Positions 24,496 through 33,688 of a DNA stretch of 47,094 bases are shown here, piece after piece. The notes beneath the pieces are model-generated. The model saw only the letters and a program-made list of their open reading frames with translations, did no database searches and was not told where the DNA came from. Source of the stretch: Clostridia bacterium. GTDB lineage: Bacteria > Bacillota > Clostridia > Christensenellales > Borkfalkiaceae. The position numbers and the translations under genes were made by a program. The stretch's first letter is position 1, and each line of letters starts with the position of its first letter. The stretch is taken from contig JAIEFR010000018.1 in NCBI GenBank assembly GCA_029066845.1, positions 1-47,094 on the forward strand, in the 5' to 3' direction.

Positions 24496-26292
24496 ATGGC
24501 AGGCGTTGATCAGGAGTTTTTGAGAACTCTAAAAGAAAAAGTGAATATCGTGGAGGTGGCGCAAAGCTACGTCACGCTTGAAAAGAGGGGCGCGAGCTAT
24601 TGGGCGTGCTGCCCTTTTCACCACGAAAAAACTCCGTCGTTTGCCATAAACGAATCGGGGCAGTTTTATCACTGCTTCGGTTGCGGCGAGTCGGGTGACG
24701 TCATCCGCCTTGTTTCCGAGCTGGACAGTCTGGACTTTATGGAAGCTGTCAAATCGCTTGCCGAGCGCGCAAAAATTCCCGTCCCCGAAACGGGCGGCGA
24801 CTTTCAGAAGACCGCCGAAATGAAGCGCAAGCGCGACACGCTTTTAAAGATATTGAACGACTGCGCGCATTTCTATCTGGACAACCTCAATTCGGGCAAA
24901 GCCGACGCGCACATAGACTATATTTTAAAGAGGCAGATACCTTCCAAGATGGTGCGCACGTTCGGTCTGGGCGCAAGCCTCAACTTTACCGACCTGCCCA
25001 AATATCTGCTGCAAAAGGGCTATTCGCGCCAGGATATAGTGGACAGCGGCACGGTCAACGACGCCAACGGCAGACTGACCGACGCGCAGGGCGGCAGATT
25101 GATTTTCCCGCTCATAAATTCCTATAACGAAGTGATAGGCTTCGGCGGCAGGGCATTAAAGAAAACCGACTTCGGCAAATACGTAAACACGCGCGACACG
25201 CTGGTTTTCAACAAAAGAAAAAATCTTTACAACATTAACCTTCTTAAAAAGCTTAAAAGAACGCAAACTGTTAAAGAGGTCATAATGGTCGAGGGCTATA
25301 TGGACACGCTCTCGCTCTATCAGGCGGGCTTTAAAAACGTCGTTGCAAGTATGGGCACTTCGCTCACGCAGAACCAGGCGCGGCTTATAAAGAGGTACGT
25401 CGATACGGTGCTTATCAGTTACGACGGCGACGGCGCGGGACAGAAAGCCAATCTTAGGGGACTGGACGTCTTAAAGGACGAGGGACTCAACGTAAAGGTC
25501 GTTCCTCTGCCCGAAGGACTGGACCCCGACGACGTTATCAAACAGCGCGGAGTGGAAGGCTACCAGGCTTGTCTGGACGCGGCTATGCCGCTGATCGACT
25601 ACAAACTTTCCGTGCTTAAGAGGGATTTCGATTTAACCAAGACCGAGGACAAGCGCAGGTACGTTTCGGAAGCTTTGGGAATAATCCGCACCGCGGAAAG
25701 CGCGGCGGAACGCGAGGATCTGTTAAAGCAGCTGCGCGACGCGTCGGGAATTTCCTTCGAGGCGTTAAAGCGCGACCTGGAATCCAAGCCACAGCAAAAG
25801 GAAGTAAAAACCGAGCCGCCGCCCGTCAGAAAGGATTCGGCGGACGTTTCAAAGAAAGCTTCGCGCTTCGTGCTTTCGGCGTTCCTTTTCGGCGCGGATT
25901 ATACCCGTGACCTGGATATTGAGGACGTAACTTTCAGGGACGAAGTCCACGCAATAATCGCCAAGTACGTCAGGAGCAAAAAGCTTATGGACGAGCCAGT
26001 AAGGCTCAGCGAGCTTTTCGAATTCTTCGACGAAAAGACTCCCGAGTACGAGGAACTCACGCGTATTCTTGACTACTCCGAGGGCGGAGGCTTTACGGGC
26101 GATGTGGCGGAAAAATATTTTGCCGACTGTCTTTTGAGGCTCAAGCTCGACGGCATAGACGCCGAAATAGCGGAAGCCACAAAACAGCTTGACGGCGCGG
26201 AAGATTTACATAAGAGAGCGGCTATCGCACAGAAAATCTGCGAACTTACAAAACAAAGGGAAAAAATCAAAAACGGTGCAAACGGCTTGTAA
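24496..26292 (+). CDS. dnaG: DNA primase (598 aa)
   Basis: Synthesises RNA primers for replication. The N-terminal CHC2 zinc finger reads CPFHHEKTPSF then YHCFGCGESGDV. The central TOPRIM domain has MVEGYMDTLSLYQAGF (with the catalytic Glu) and SYDGDGAGQKA (acidic triad). The C-terminal helicase-binding region follows a charged Pro/Lys linker. Length is typical. No Shine-Dalgarno is obvious before ATG 24496. Confidence 0.97.
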   Translation: MAGVDQEFLRTLKEKVNIVEVAQSYVTLEKRGASYWACCPFHHEKTPSFAINESGQFYHCFGCGESGDVIRLVSELDSLDFMEAVKSLAERAKIPVPETGGDFQKTAEMKRKRDTLLKILNDCAHFYLDNLNSGKADAHIDYILKRQIPSKMVRTFGLGASLNFTDLPKYLLQKGYSRQDIVDSGTVNDANGRLTDAQGGRLIFPLINSYNEVIGFGGRALKKTDFGKYVNTRDTLVFNKRKNLYNINLLKKLKRTQTVKEVIMVEGYMDTLSLYQAGFKNVVASMGTSLTQNQARLIKRYVDTVLISYDGDGAGQKANLRGLDVLKDEGLNVKVVPLPEGLDPDDVIKQRGVEGYQACLDAAMPLIDYKLSVLKRDFDLTKTEDKRRYVSEALGIIRTAESAAEREDLLKQLRDASGISFEALKRDLESKPQQKEVKTEPPPVRKDSADVSKKASRFVLSAFLFGADYTRDLDIEDVTFRDEVHAIIAKYVRSKKLMDEPVRLSELFEFFDEKTPEYEELTRILDYSEGGGFTGDVAEKYFADCLLRLKLDGIDAEIAEATKQLDGAEDLHKRAAIAQKICELTKQREKIKNGANGL

Positions 26293-26329
26293 AAATGAGC
26301 GGTGTTTACAACGGAGGGTATGGTAAAAT

Positions 26330-27388
26330 ATGAATTTAACCGAACAGAAACTTAACGAAATTTTAAAGCAGCTTATAGACAGCTATTCGTACAAGGGCGC
26401 AATCACGACGAACGCCCTCTGCGACGTGCTTGAAAAGTACGAAACCACGCCCGCGCAGGTCGATTACGTCTATAAGTCCATTGCCGAAGTCGGTATTCAG
26501 ATAATCGACGAAGCCGAAAGGGACAAGGAGCTGTACGAACAGGCGCTTTCCGACATCAGCCTTGACGACCCCGTCAAGATGTATTTAAAGGATATAGGCG
26601 AAGTGCCCCTGCTTTCCGCCGACGACGAAATAGAGCTTGCACGCAGAATACAGGAAGGCGACGAGGAAGCAAAGAAGAAGCTTTCGGAAGCCAATTTAAG
26701 GCTTGTCGTTTCCATTGCAAAGAGGTATGTCGGCAGAGGTATGCTATTTCTTGACCTCATTCAGGAGGGCAATATAGGTCTTATGAAGGCGGTCGAAAAG
26801 TTCGACTACCAGAAGGGCTTTAAATTCTCTACGTACGCAACGTGGTGGATAAGACAGGCAATCACCAGGGCGATTGCCGACCAGGCGCGTACCATCCGTA
26901 TCCCCGTGCATATGGTCGAAACCATAAACAAGCTTACGCGCGTTTCGCGTATTTTATTGCAGCAGCTCGGCAGAGAGCCGACTCCCGCGGAAATCGCAAA
27001 GGAAATGGGCGTATCCGAGGAGCGCGTGCGCGAAATTCAGAAAATAGCGCAGGACCCCGTGTCACTTGAAACGCCCATCGGCGAGGAGGAGGATTCGCAC
27101 CTCGGCGACTTTATCGAGGACGACAGAGCCATAACCCCGTCGGACAGCGTATCCACTACGATGCTCAAAGAAACGCTTCTGTCCGTACTGAATAGCCTTA
27201 CCCCACGCGAGGAAAAGGTGCTTCGTTTAAGGTACGGCGTAGACGACGGCAGACCCAGAACGCTGGAAGAGGTAGGCAAGGAATTCAACGTCACTCGTGA
27301 GCGTATAAGACAGATTGAAGCAAAGGCTTTAAGAAAGCTCCGTCATCCCTCGCGCTCCAAGCATTTAAAGGACTTCCTCGACACCTGA
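26330..27388 (+). CDS. rpoD: RNA polymerase primary sigma factor (352 aa)
   Basis: Housekeeping sigma-70 (SigA). A short region 1.1-like N terminus precedes [17 protein letters not shown] (region 1.2), the region 2 core [18 protein letters not shown] with the -10-binding [10 protein letters not shown], region 3, and region 4 with [20 protein letters not shown] for -35 recognition. GGAGGG (26311-26316) is rather far from ATG 26330. Its stop overlaps the trmK start by one base. Confidence 0.98.
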   Translation: MNLTEQKLNEILKQLIDSYSYKGAITTNALCDVLEKYETTPAQVDYVYKSIAEVGIQIIDEAERDKELYEQALSDISLDDPVKMYLKDIGEVPLLSADDEIELARRIQEGDEEAKKKLSEANLRLVVSIAKRYVGRGMLFLDLIQEGNIGLMKAVEKFDYQKGFKFSTYATWWIRQAITRAIADQARTIRIPVHMVETINKLTRVSRILLQQLGREPTPAEIAKEMGVSEERVREIQKIAQDPVSLETPIGEEEDSHLGDFIEDDRAITPSDSVSTTMLKETLLSVLNSLTPREEKVLRLRYGVDDGRPRTLEEVGKEFNVTRERIRQIEAKALRKLRHPSRSKHLKDFLDT

Positions 27389-28023
27389 TGGGCAGAATTG
27401 AAATTCTCTGTTCCTATCTCGATTATTGTGATAGCTTTGCCGACGTCGGGTGCGACCACGGCTACTGCACTCAGTACGCATTAAAGAGCGGAAAGTGCAA
27501 GAGCGCGATAATCGCGGACGTCAGCGCAAAATGCCTTGCCAAGGCGGAGAAGCTTTTAAGCGACTATATACGCAGCGGAGTATGCCGTTCGGTCTGCTGC
27601 GACGGTCTGGCGGATATCCCCGAACAGACCGGGCAGGTACTTATCGCCGGTATGGGCGGCGAGGAAATCATAAAGATTTTATCGCAGGGCTTCATACCGC
27701 ACAAATTCGTTTTGCAACCTATGAAAAACGTGCCCAAGCTAAGGCAATTTCTGCTTGAGCACGGCTGCAAAATTACCGCGGACGACATCTTCCGCGACGA
27801 CAAATTCTACTTTGTAATAAAGGGTGAAAGGGACGGCGGCGCTTCGTCGTATTCGCAAAGTCAACTGTTTTTCGGCAGGGACAGCCTGAATAATCCCGTA
27901 CTCAAAGAGTATGCGCAAGCCGAGCTTGACAAAAGGCAAAGGCACCTTTTATCCTGCACGGATGAGCTTGCGCGCAAAAAAATCATAGAAGAAATAAACC
28001 TTTTGACGGAGGTTTTAAAATGA
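27388..28023 (+). CDS. trmK: tRNA (adenine(22)-N1)-methyltransferase (211 aa)
   Basis: SAM-dependent enzyme modifying A22 of tRNA. FADVGCDHGYCTQYA is the SAM-binding motif I, VLIAGMGGEEII the family-specific motif, and PMKNVPKLRQFL follows. A C-terminal coiled helical arm is present. The order rpoD-trmK-NIF3 is conserved in Bacillota. It overlaps the next gene by 4 bp. Confidence 0.93.
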   Translation: MGRIEILCSYLDYCDSFADVGCDHGYCTQYALKSGKCKSAIIADVSAKCLAKAEKLLSDYIRSGVCRSVCCDGLADIPEQTGQVLIAGMGGEEIIKILSQGFIPHKFVLQPMKNVPKLRQFLLEHGCKITADDIFRDDKFYFVIKGERDGGASSYSQSQLFFGRDSLNNPVLKEYAQAELDKRQRHLLSCTDELARKKIIEEINLLTEVLK

Positions 28024-28808
28024 CGGTAGAAGAAGCTTTAAGCTTTCTCGAAAAGAGCGTTGCGCCCGTAAAGCTTTCGGACGATTTCTGCGCCAAATAT
28101 AAGATGTACGACAACAGCGGAATAGTGATAAACTGCGGTCAGCCCGTTACGGGCGCGCTGTTTTCTCTCGACTTGTCCGCGGCGGCGGCAGAGGAGGCAG
28201 TAAAGCTCGGCTATAACCTCATCGTTACCCATCACCCCGCAATATACGGCGGCGTGTCGCGCTTCGACCTTGCAAACAATCCGCAGTCGCGCGCGCTTGC
28301 AACCTGCTTAAAACACGGCATATCCGTAATTTCTATGCACCTCAACTGGGACGCCGCACCGCACGGAATAGATTACTATTTAATGCGCGGACTGGGCGGC
28401 ACCGACTGCAAGGTGCTGTGCGATATTCAGGGCGGCGGTTACGGCAGGGTGTACGAGGTTGCGCCCGTAACGGTAGCGCAATTTCTTAAAAATATTTCGC
28501 AGACTTTCAACACGGCAAGAGCGGTCTGCCACGGCAACGCCGAAGGGCATATTAAAAAGGTTGCTTCGTTCTGCGGCGCGGGGTGCGACGATAATTCCGT
28601 CGCGTTTGCCAAGTCGCAAAAGGTTGACGTTTTCGTATCGTCGGACTTGAAACACCATCAGATATGCGAGCTTGTAGAAAGCGGAATAACCGTCGTTCAG
28701 CTCACCCATTACAGCGCGGAAAACTACGGATTTAATCGCATTTATCAAAACTTAAAAACAAAGCTGCAAACGCCTTCGTCATATTTTTTCGACGAACGCT
28801 TTGCGTAA
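28020..28808 (+). CDS. NIF3-like dinuclear metal-centre protein (262 aa)
   Basis: NIF3/YqfO family, short form without the inserted PII-like domain. Metal-binding residues are visible in VTHHPAIYGG, SMHLNWDAAPHGI, and near the C terminus in SSDLKHHQI with a following His/Glu (THYSAEN). Proposed roles include a GTP cyclohydrolase-like or hydrolase activity; the true substrate is unknown. Coupled to trmK. Confidence 0.92.
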   Translation: MTVEEALSFLEKSVAPVKLSDDFCAKYKMYDNSGIVINCGQPVTGALFSLDLSAAAAEEAVKLGYNLIVTHHPAIYGGVSRFDLANNPQSRALATCLKHGISVISMHLNWDAAPHGIDYYLMRGLGGTDCKVLCDIQGGGYGRVYEVAPVTVAQFLKNISQTFNTARAVCHGNAEGHIKKVASFCGAGCDDNSVAFAKSQKVDVFVSSDLKHHQICELVESGITVVQLTHYSAENYGFNRIYQNLKTKLQTPSSYFFDERFA

Positions 28809-28820
28809 AAGGAGTATTAT

Positions 28821-29522
28821 ATGTCACAGATAGCACAGCTTTTACTGTACCAGCAGAAGGATTCGGAGCTTTTGAAAATAGAGCAAGAAATAGCCAATTC
28901 GGAGGAGCGCAAGAAATACGTTCAGACGCAGAGTTACTTAAAAAAGGCTTCCGAAAAGCTCGACAAGCTGGAAGCGCAGTCGCAGGGCATAGTCGCCCGT
29001 GCGGACGCTCTCAACAAGCTGTACGGCGAAATTGCCGAAACGTTAAAGGACTTCGAGCATCTTGACGAACTTGTGGAAGAGGGCGCGGATTTGTCCTTCT
29101 ATCAGCGCAACGCTTCCCAGATAATCGAAAAAATCAAGTCGGTCAAGGCGGACATAAACAACATAGTCGCGCTTGCAAAGGAAACGACCGAGGAGTATCA
29201 GACCTTAAAGAAAAAGGTCATCACCGCGCAGAACCAGTATCCCGAACTGCGCAACGAATATCTGGAATTCAAAAAGGCAAGACAGGCGCAGACCGACGAG
29301 ATAAGCAAGGAGCTTGAAAAGCTCGCAAAGGACTTAGACGCCGAAGTTTTGCGCAAATATCAGGCAAAGCGTTCGGAGCGTATATTCCCCATAATCTGCG
29401 AAATCAAGGCGGACAGATGCTCCAAGTGCGGCATAGAGCTTTCGATTGCAGACAAGGAAAAGGTTGCCGCGGGCAAGGTGGTGGAGTGCGAAAACTGCCA
29501 CAGAATTTTATATAAGTCATAA
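28821..29522 (+). CDS. Coiled-coil protein with C-terminal C4 zinc ribbon (233 aa)
   Basis: Residues 1-180 are a long antiparallel coiled coil rich in E, K, Q and A. The C terminus has CSKCGIEL and CENC, giving two CxxC pairs for zinc. This is the CT398/CdsZ-like family found after NIF3 genes in many Bacillota; function unsettled. ATG 28821 follows AAAGGAG. Confidence 0.9.
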   Translation: MSQIAQLLLYQQKDSELLKIEQEIANSEERKKYVQTQSYLKKASEKLDKLEAQSQGIVARADALNKLYGEIAETLKDFEHLDELVEEGADLSFYQRNASQIIEKIKSVKADINNIVALAKETTEEYQTLKKKVITAQNQYPELRNEYLEFKKARQAQTDEISKELEKLAKDLDAEVLRKYQAKRSERIFPIICEIKADRCSKCGIELSIADKEKVAAGKVVECENCHRILYKS

Positions 29523-29545
29523 AGGTTTACGAAGGCGCAATACAA

Positions 29546-30226
29546 ATGGAATTTGACGGAAAAAGCGTCGCGGTATTCGGCGACAGCATAGCGTTCGGTT
29601 CGGGCAACTACGGCTTCGGCGTGGGCGAGTTTCTTCAAAAAGATTTGGGCTTAAAGCTTATCAAATACGCCGTAGGCGGCGCAAGAGTAGGTTTTTGTAC
29701 GGAACATAACTGGATGGTTGAGCAGGTGCAAACCGCAATTAAGGACGGCGTATCGCCAGACTATATCGTTTTCAACGGCTTCACCAACGACTGCAATATC
29801 TCAGAGGGCAACACCCTGCCGGACGTTCCCCTCGGCGAAATTTCGGAAGGGTATAACGGCTTCGATATTTTCAAGGTGGACAAAACCCAACCGTTCAGCC
29901 GCTGCTTTGAGGAAATATTATTTGCTTTCTTAAATTATTTCCCCAAGGCAAAACTGCTCTTTTTCCGTCCGCACAATATGGGCAGACGTGACGACTTCCT
30001 ACAAAGACAGTACGGAGAACGCGCAATTGCGCTCTGCAAAAAGTGGGGCGTGCCCTTCGTCGATTTGTATTCGGAAAGCGGTATGAATACCTTTATCCCC
30101 GAACAGCGCGACCTGTTCACGTTCGACAGTTACGACTGGGGCAGGGGAGATTGTACCCACCCAAATGCTTTGGGCTACGAACTTAAATATATGCCTCTTA
30201 TCAAGGCAAAACTCAAAACCCTGTGA
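29546..30226 (+). CDS. SGNH/GDSL-type hydrolase (226 aa)
   Basis: Esterase/lipase or deacetylase of the SGNH fold. VAVFGDSIAFGSGN carries the nucleophile Ser (block I), a Gly follows in the variable block II, NGFTNDCN carries the block III Asn, and GDCTHPNALGYE gives the catalytic Asp and His (block V). No signal peptide is visible, so it is probably cytoplasmic. Substrate unknown. Confidence 0.88.
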   Translation: MEFDGKSVAVFGDSIAFGSGNYGFGVGEFLQKDLGLKLIKYAVGGARVGFCTEHNWMVEQVQTAIKDGVSPDYIVFNGFTNDCNISEGNTLPDVPLGEISEGYNGFDIFKVDKTQPFSRCFEEILFAFLNYFPKAKLLFFRPHNMGRRDDFLQRQYGERAIALCKKWGVPFVDLYSESGMNTFIPEQRDLFTFDSYDWGRGDCTHPNALGYELKYMPLIKAKLKTL

Positions 30227-30235
30227 GGTATTATA

Positions 30236-30859
30236 ATGAAAGTTTTAATGATAAACGGCAGCACGCACGAAAACGGAACCACTGCGGCGGCTCTCAAAAT
30301 AATTGCGGACGAACTTAAAGCGCAGGGCGTGGAAAGCGAAATTTTCTGCCTCGGTACGGCGGCAGTGCACTCCTGCACGGGCTGTATGGGCTGTCAGAAG
30401 CTGGGCAAGTGCGTCTTTGACGACGACCCCGTAAACGTCCTTGGCGAAAAGGTCAAGCAGGCGGACGGCTATATCTTCGCCGCACCCGTGCATTACGCTT
30501 CGCCCTCGGGAGCAGTCGTTGCCCTTCTGGACAGGCTGTTCTACGCGTACGGCAGGTATATGAAATTCAAGCCTGCGGCAAGCGTAGTGGCGGCGCGCAG
30601 AGCGGGCACCACGGCTTCCTACGACGTGCTCAACAAATACATACAGATAAACAGTATGTTGCAGGTGCCTTCAACCTACTGGAATATGGTGTTCGGCGCA
30701 AACGCAAAGGATACCGAACAGGATCTGGAAGGCGCAACTGTTATGCGCGCAATCGCCTCCAATATGGTCTGGCTTTTAAAGCTTCTTGAAAACGCAAAAG
30801 GCACGGATCTGGAAAAACCCGTGCTCATCGAAAAGGTAAAAACCAACTTTATCAGATAA
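30236..30859 (+). CDS. Iron-sulfur-type flavoprotein, NADPH-dependent FMN reductase family (207 aa)
   Basis: Flavodoxin-like fold beginning MINGSTHENGTT, the FMN phosphate loop. A cysteine cluster CTGCMGCQKLGKC (CX2CX2CX5C, residues 45-57) is like that of iron-sulfur flavoproteins, so a 4Fe-4S cluster is plausible. VHYASPSGAVVALLDRLF lines the isoalloxazine site. Start ATG follows GAGG. Probably an anaerobic electron-transfer or detoxification enzyme; partner unknown. Confidence 0.87.
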   Translation: MKVLMINGSTHENGTTAAALKIIADELKAQGVESEIFCLGTAAVHSCTGCMGCQKLGKCVFDDDPVNVLGEKVKQADGYIFAAPVHYASPSGAVVALLDRLFYAYGRYMKFKPAASVVAARRAGTTASYDVLNKYIQINSMLQVPSTYWNMVFGANAKDTEQDLEGATVMRAIASNMVWLLKLLENAKGTDLEKPVLIEKVKTNFIR

Positions 30860-30874
30860 AATAAATCCGCTTAT

Positions 30875-31050
30875 GCCGTGTGTGAAAAAGTATTAACCCG
30901 CTTCTCGCAGGTGGGTGCGGCGAAGCAAAAAGTATTCGGACTTTCCGTAAAAGTTTACAGACCTTGCCTATTTTTGCGAACGGCCCGCTCCCTTATAAAT
31001 ATTGTGGATTACGAATTTCCCACATCACGCACACAGCAGACTTATCAAAA
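30875..31050 (+). ncRNA. Candidate structured non-coding RNA upstream of aspS (6S-like?)
   Basis: The 254-bp gap before aspS has no credible ORF but strong pairing potential. GTGTGTGA (30879-30886) pairs with TCACGCAC (31025-31032) as a long-range closing stem. GCTTC/GAAGC with CGCA/TGCG makes a hairpin at about 30900-30926. GCAAAAA (30925-30931) pairs with TTTTTGC (30971-30977). TGTGG/CCACA lies near the 3' end. A long closing stem, large central bubble and 3' mini-hairpin recall 6S RNA, but I cannot match a consensus. No T-box sequence (AGGGTGGNACCGCG) is present. It could equally be an aspS leader. Confidence 0.4.
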
Positions 31051-31113
31051 AAAATTATAGCACACCGCTATATAAAAAGCAAATAACAAACAAAAAATTA
31101 CAGAGGTAAATAT

Positions 31114-32445
31114 ATGGAAAATATGACGGGCACGGTGCCTAGCAGCGTTACGCCTTACAGCGAATTTAAAAACCACATAGGCGAAATGGTAACAATCAAG
31201 GGTGCGGTTCACAACATAAGGGATATGTCGGACTTTGCCTTCATCATCATAAGAACGGCAAGGGAGCTTATCCAGTGCGTATATTCCCCCGAATTCTCCG
31301 ACTACCGCCTCGACGAAAAGCTTGTCGAGCAGTGCGCGGTAAAACTTTCGGGCAAGGTGGTAAAGAGCGAAACGCGCGACGGCAGCGAAAGGTACGAATT
31401 GCAGATTCACTCGATAGACGTTCTTTCAACCCCCGCGGCAATACCGCCCGTGGTCATTTCCAAAAAGCAAATCAACTGCGATTTGAGCGTCAACCTCGAC
31501 TATCGCCCCGTAACCCTGCGCAACCCCAAGGAGCGCGCAATCTTTAAAATTCAGGAAGGAATACAGCGCGGCTTCCGCGAATATTTATCACAGCAGGGCT
31601 TCACGGAAATTCACTCGCCCAAAATCAACTTTGCGGGCGCGGAGGGCGGCACCAACGTCTTCAAGCTTGACTATTTCGGTAAGCAGGTCTACCTTGCGCA
31701 GAGCCCCCAGCTCTACAAGCAGGCGCTCGTTCCCGTCTACGAAAGGGTGTTCGAAATCGCCCCCGTGTTCAGGGCGGAGCATCACGACACGTCCAGGCAC
31801 CTCAACGAGTACATTTCAATGGACTTCGAAATGGGCTTTATTGAAAGCTTCACCGACATAATGAATATGGAAACTGGCGTGCTGAAATATATAATGGAGC
31901 TTTTAAAGAAGGAATACGCGCCCGAAATCGAGCTTTTGAAAGTGGAGGTTCCCGAAATTACTTCCATACCCTGCATACGCTTCAAGGACGCAAAGGATAT
32001 GTGCGTCAAGAAGCTTAAAAACATTACGGATATGAAGGACTTCGAGCCGGAGGAGGAGGCTTTCCTCGGCAAGTGGGCGAAGCAGCATTTCAATTCGGAC
32101 TTCCTTTTCGTCACGCACTATCTCTCAAAGAAGCGCCCCTTCTACACGATGGACGACCCCGAAGACCCCGAAGTCACGCTGTCTTTCGACCTTCTTTTCA
32201 GAGGTATAGAGATAACGTCGGGCGGTCAGCGAATTCACGACTATGCCCAGCAGGTTGAAAAGATGAAAAAGCTGGGAATGAATCCCGAGGAGTTCGAAAC
32301 CTATTTGATGCTCCACAAGTACGGCGCGCCCCCTCACGGCGGTCTTGGACTGGGACTTGAAAGGCTTACGATGCACCTTTTGGGCTTCAAGAACGTGCGC
32401 AACGCCGCAATGTTCCCTCGCGACATCAACCGCGTCACCCCTTAA
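31114..32445 (+). CDS. aspS: Archaeal-type aspartate--tRNA(Asp/Asn) ligase (443 aa)
   Basis: Class IIb synthetase. An N-terminal OB-fold anticodon domain (about 10-120) precedes the catalytic domain with motif 2 FRAEHHDTSRHLNEY and motif 3 HGGLGLGLERLTM...FPRDINR. Length near 440 and the absence of the bacterial GAD insertion mark the archaeal/eukaryotic type, which in Clostridia is often non-discriminating and charges tRNA-Asn with Asp for GatCAB. Whether this one is non-discriminating is inferred. AGAGG lies eight bases ahead of the ATG. Confidence 0.9.
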   Translation: MENMTGTVPSSVTPYSEFKNHIGEMVTIKGAVHNIRDMSDFAFIIIRTARELIQCVYSPEFSDYRLDEKLVEQCAVKLSGKVVKSETRDGSERYELQIHSIDVLSTPAAIPPVVISKKQINCDLSVNLDYRPVTLRNPKERAIFKIQEGIQRGFREYLSQQGFTEIHSPKINFAGAEGGTNVFKLDYFGKQVYLAQSPQLYKQALVPVYERVFEIAPVFRAEHHDTSRHLNEYISMDFEMGFIESFTDIMNMETGVLKYIMELLKKEYAPEIELLKVEVPEITSIPCIRFKDAKDMCVKKLKNITDMKDFEPEEEAFLGKWAKQHFNSDFLFVTHYLSKKRPFYTMDDPEDPEVTLSFDLLFRGIEITSGGQRIHDYAQQVEKMKKLGMNPEEFETYLMLHKYGAPPHGGLGLGLERLTMHLLGFKNVRNAAMFPRDINRVTP

Positions 32446-32467
32446 ACAATTGCTATAATGATAAAAT

Positions 32468-32500
32468 AAGCGGCGAGCGCACTATGCGCCTGCCGCTTTA
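32468..32500. terminator. Bidirectional terminator-like hairpin between convergent genes
   Basis: AAGCGGC-GAGCGC (32468-32480) pairs with GCGCC-TGCCGCTT (32486-32498) around a short loop, with T-rich flanks on both strands. It lies between aspS and the convergent lipoprotein gene. The 5' arm is nearly identical to the hairpin downstream of tRNA-Glu at 40791-40817. Confidence 0.7.
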
Positions 32501-32517
32501 AAATACCGTTTATGTTT

Positions 32518-33009
32518 TTACGCCAGGCTCAAAACAACCTGAACGCTGCCTTTGCCCGCGCCGAGAAGAGTACGTAGCTCGGAAGAGGAGTATCCGTCAA
32601 TCGTGCCCAGCCTTGTGTAATCCCAGGTGTTGCTGCCGTAAAACAAAACTATCTGGTTGCCCGAATACAGAATAACGTCGCCCGACTGCGTGGTAATTTC
32701 CGTATCGTCCGACGGCAAAGAAAAGCCAAGCCTTCCGACCTTTTCAAAACCGCCGTAGTCGTCCGCCGTATACGTAATATCGCCCTTTTTCAGTTTTTCC
32801 GCAAGAGCTGCCGCCGCCGCGTTATCGGCAAGCGTGACCTCTAATTTGTTCCCGTTAATCGTAATATACATTTTCGTAATTTCCTCTTGTTCTGTTTCGG
32901 TTGAAGTATTGTCGTCCGTGCCCGCGGGCGGGTCGTTACTTTGTGCGCACCCTGCGAAAGTAGAGCAGGCTATCAGAATAACGGCGACAAGCGCAAAAAA
33001 TTTTTTCAT
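32518..33009 (-). CDS. Lipoprotein with cyclophilin-like fold domain (163 aa)
   Basis: Signal peptide MKKFFALVAVILIACSTFAG followed by Cys-21 (lipobox F-A-G-C), then an acidic Thr-rich linker to about residue 45. The rest matches the cyclophilin-like domain typified by ITINGNKLEVTL near its start, a D-Y-G-G-F segment, and GDVILYSGNQIVLFYG near the end. I start at 33009, not at the far upstream Met, since that gives a perfect lipoprotein signal. It follows the TetR gene by 10 bp on the same strand, so both are likely one operon. Function unknown. Confidence 0.85.
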   Translation of the reverse strand: MKKFFALVAVILIACSTFAGCAQSNDPPAGTDDNTSTETEQEEITKMYITINGNKLEVTLADNAAAAALAEKLKKGDITYTADDYGGFEKVGRLGFSLPSDDTEITTQSGDVILYSGNQIVLFYGSNTWDYTRLGTIDGYSSSELRTLLGAGKGSVQVVLSLA

Positions 33010-33019
33010 AATTATAGCC

Positions 33020-33547
33020 TCATTTATTGAAAGACGCCGTGGCTGACTTGATAATGCTGCAAAATTTCTGCAGCTCGTTTTCGTCGTTATAGTTTGCGGA
33101 CAGAAAATAATGCGAAGCGCCGCCTGCAATAAAGGTATATAAAATTTCGTCGTATTTATCGGGGAAGATTTCTTTAAGCTTGGTCTTTAACAGCTTTTCG
33201 GCTTCGAATATAAATTTGCGGTTACCGTCCGCGAGTAAAGCGTTCAGCTTATCTCCGTCCTGTTTAAGATTTTTAAGTACGTGTTTAAAATATGTTTCGG
33301 GGTCGGTTAGGAGTTTTCCGACGTCGATTCCGTCAATCAGCAAATTTGTTGCCGCGGCTTTGATTACATAATCGGAAAGACTGTCCACGTCCGTAAAATA
33401 TCTGTAAAAAGTAGTCTTGTTTATGTCCGCAAGGGCGCATATTTCCTTTACCGAAGGTTCTGTTCCGGGATGCGCCGTCTTCGATTGAATATACGCTTCA
33501 AAAATAGCGTTATTTGTCTTTTTAATTCTTCTGTCCATAATTTTCAC
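33020..33547 (-). CDS. TetR family transcriptional regulator (175 aa)
   Basis: N-terminal helix-turn-helix: SVKEICALADINKTTFYRYF followed by DVDSLSDYV, as in TetR repressors. The C-terminal helical ligand domain resembles the DhaS-type TetR_C. A Met at residue 4 is a possible alternative start (33538). It is divergent from the DegV gene; palindromes built on TACAAC/GTTGTA in the DegV promoter and in the promoter at 34610 are candidate operators. Confidence 0.9.
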   Translation of the reverse strand: MKIMDRRIKKTNNAIFEAYIQSKTAHPGTEPSVKEICALADINKTTFYRYFTDVDSLSDYVIKAAATNLLIDGIDVGKLLTDPETYFKHVLKNLKQDGDKLNALLADGNRKFIFEAEKLLKTKLKEIFPDKYDEILYTFIAGGASHYFLSANYNDENELQKFCSIIKSATASFNK

Positions 33548-33614
33548 TTTACAACTTTTTATATAAAATCGTTGCTTTTACAACTTAATAATTAAACTGT
33601 TGACAATAATGTAA

Positions 33615-33643
33615 TTGATAATATGCAACGGTAGTTGTATAAT
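33615..33643 (+). promoter_or_regulatory. Promoter of the DegV gene with operator-like palindrome
   Basis: TTGATA (33615-33620) and TATAAT (33638-33643) have a 17-bp spacer. Inside it lies TGCAAC-GGTA-GTTGTA (33624-33639), an inverted repeat with five of six positions matching. A regulator bound there would block polymerase. Further GTTG/CAAC elements lie toward the divergent TetR gene. Confidence 0.6.
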
Positions 33644-33688
33644 TATACTATAAAAATAACTATTTGTCTATCTAACGGGGGCGTAAAT

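Noticed and set aside
31114-31170. T-box control of aspS
   Set aside because: No AGGGTGGNACCGCG-type element, no specifier loop and no terminator-antiterminator pair in the gap.
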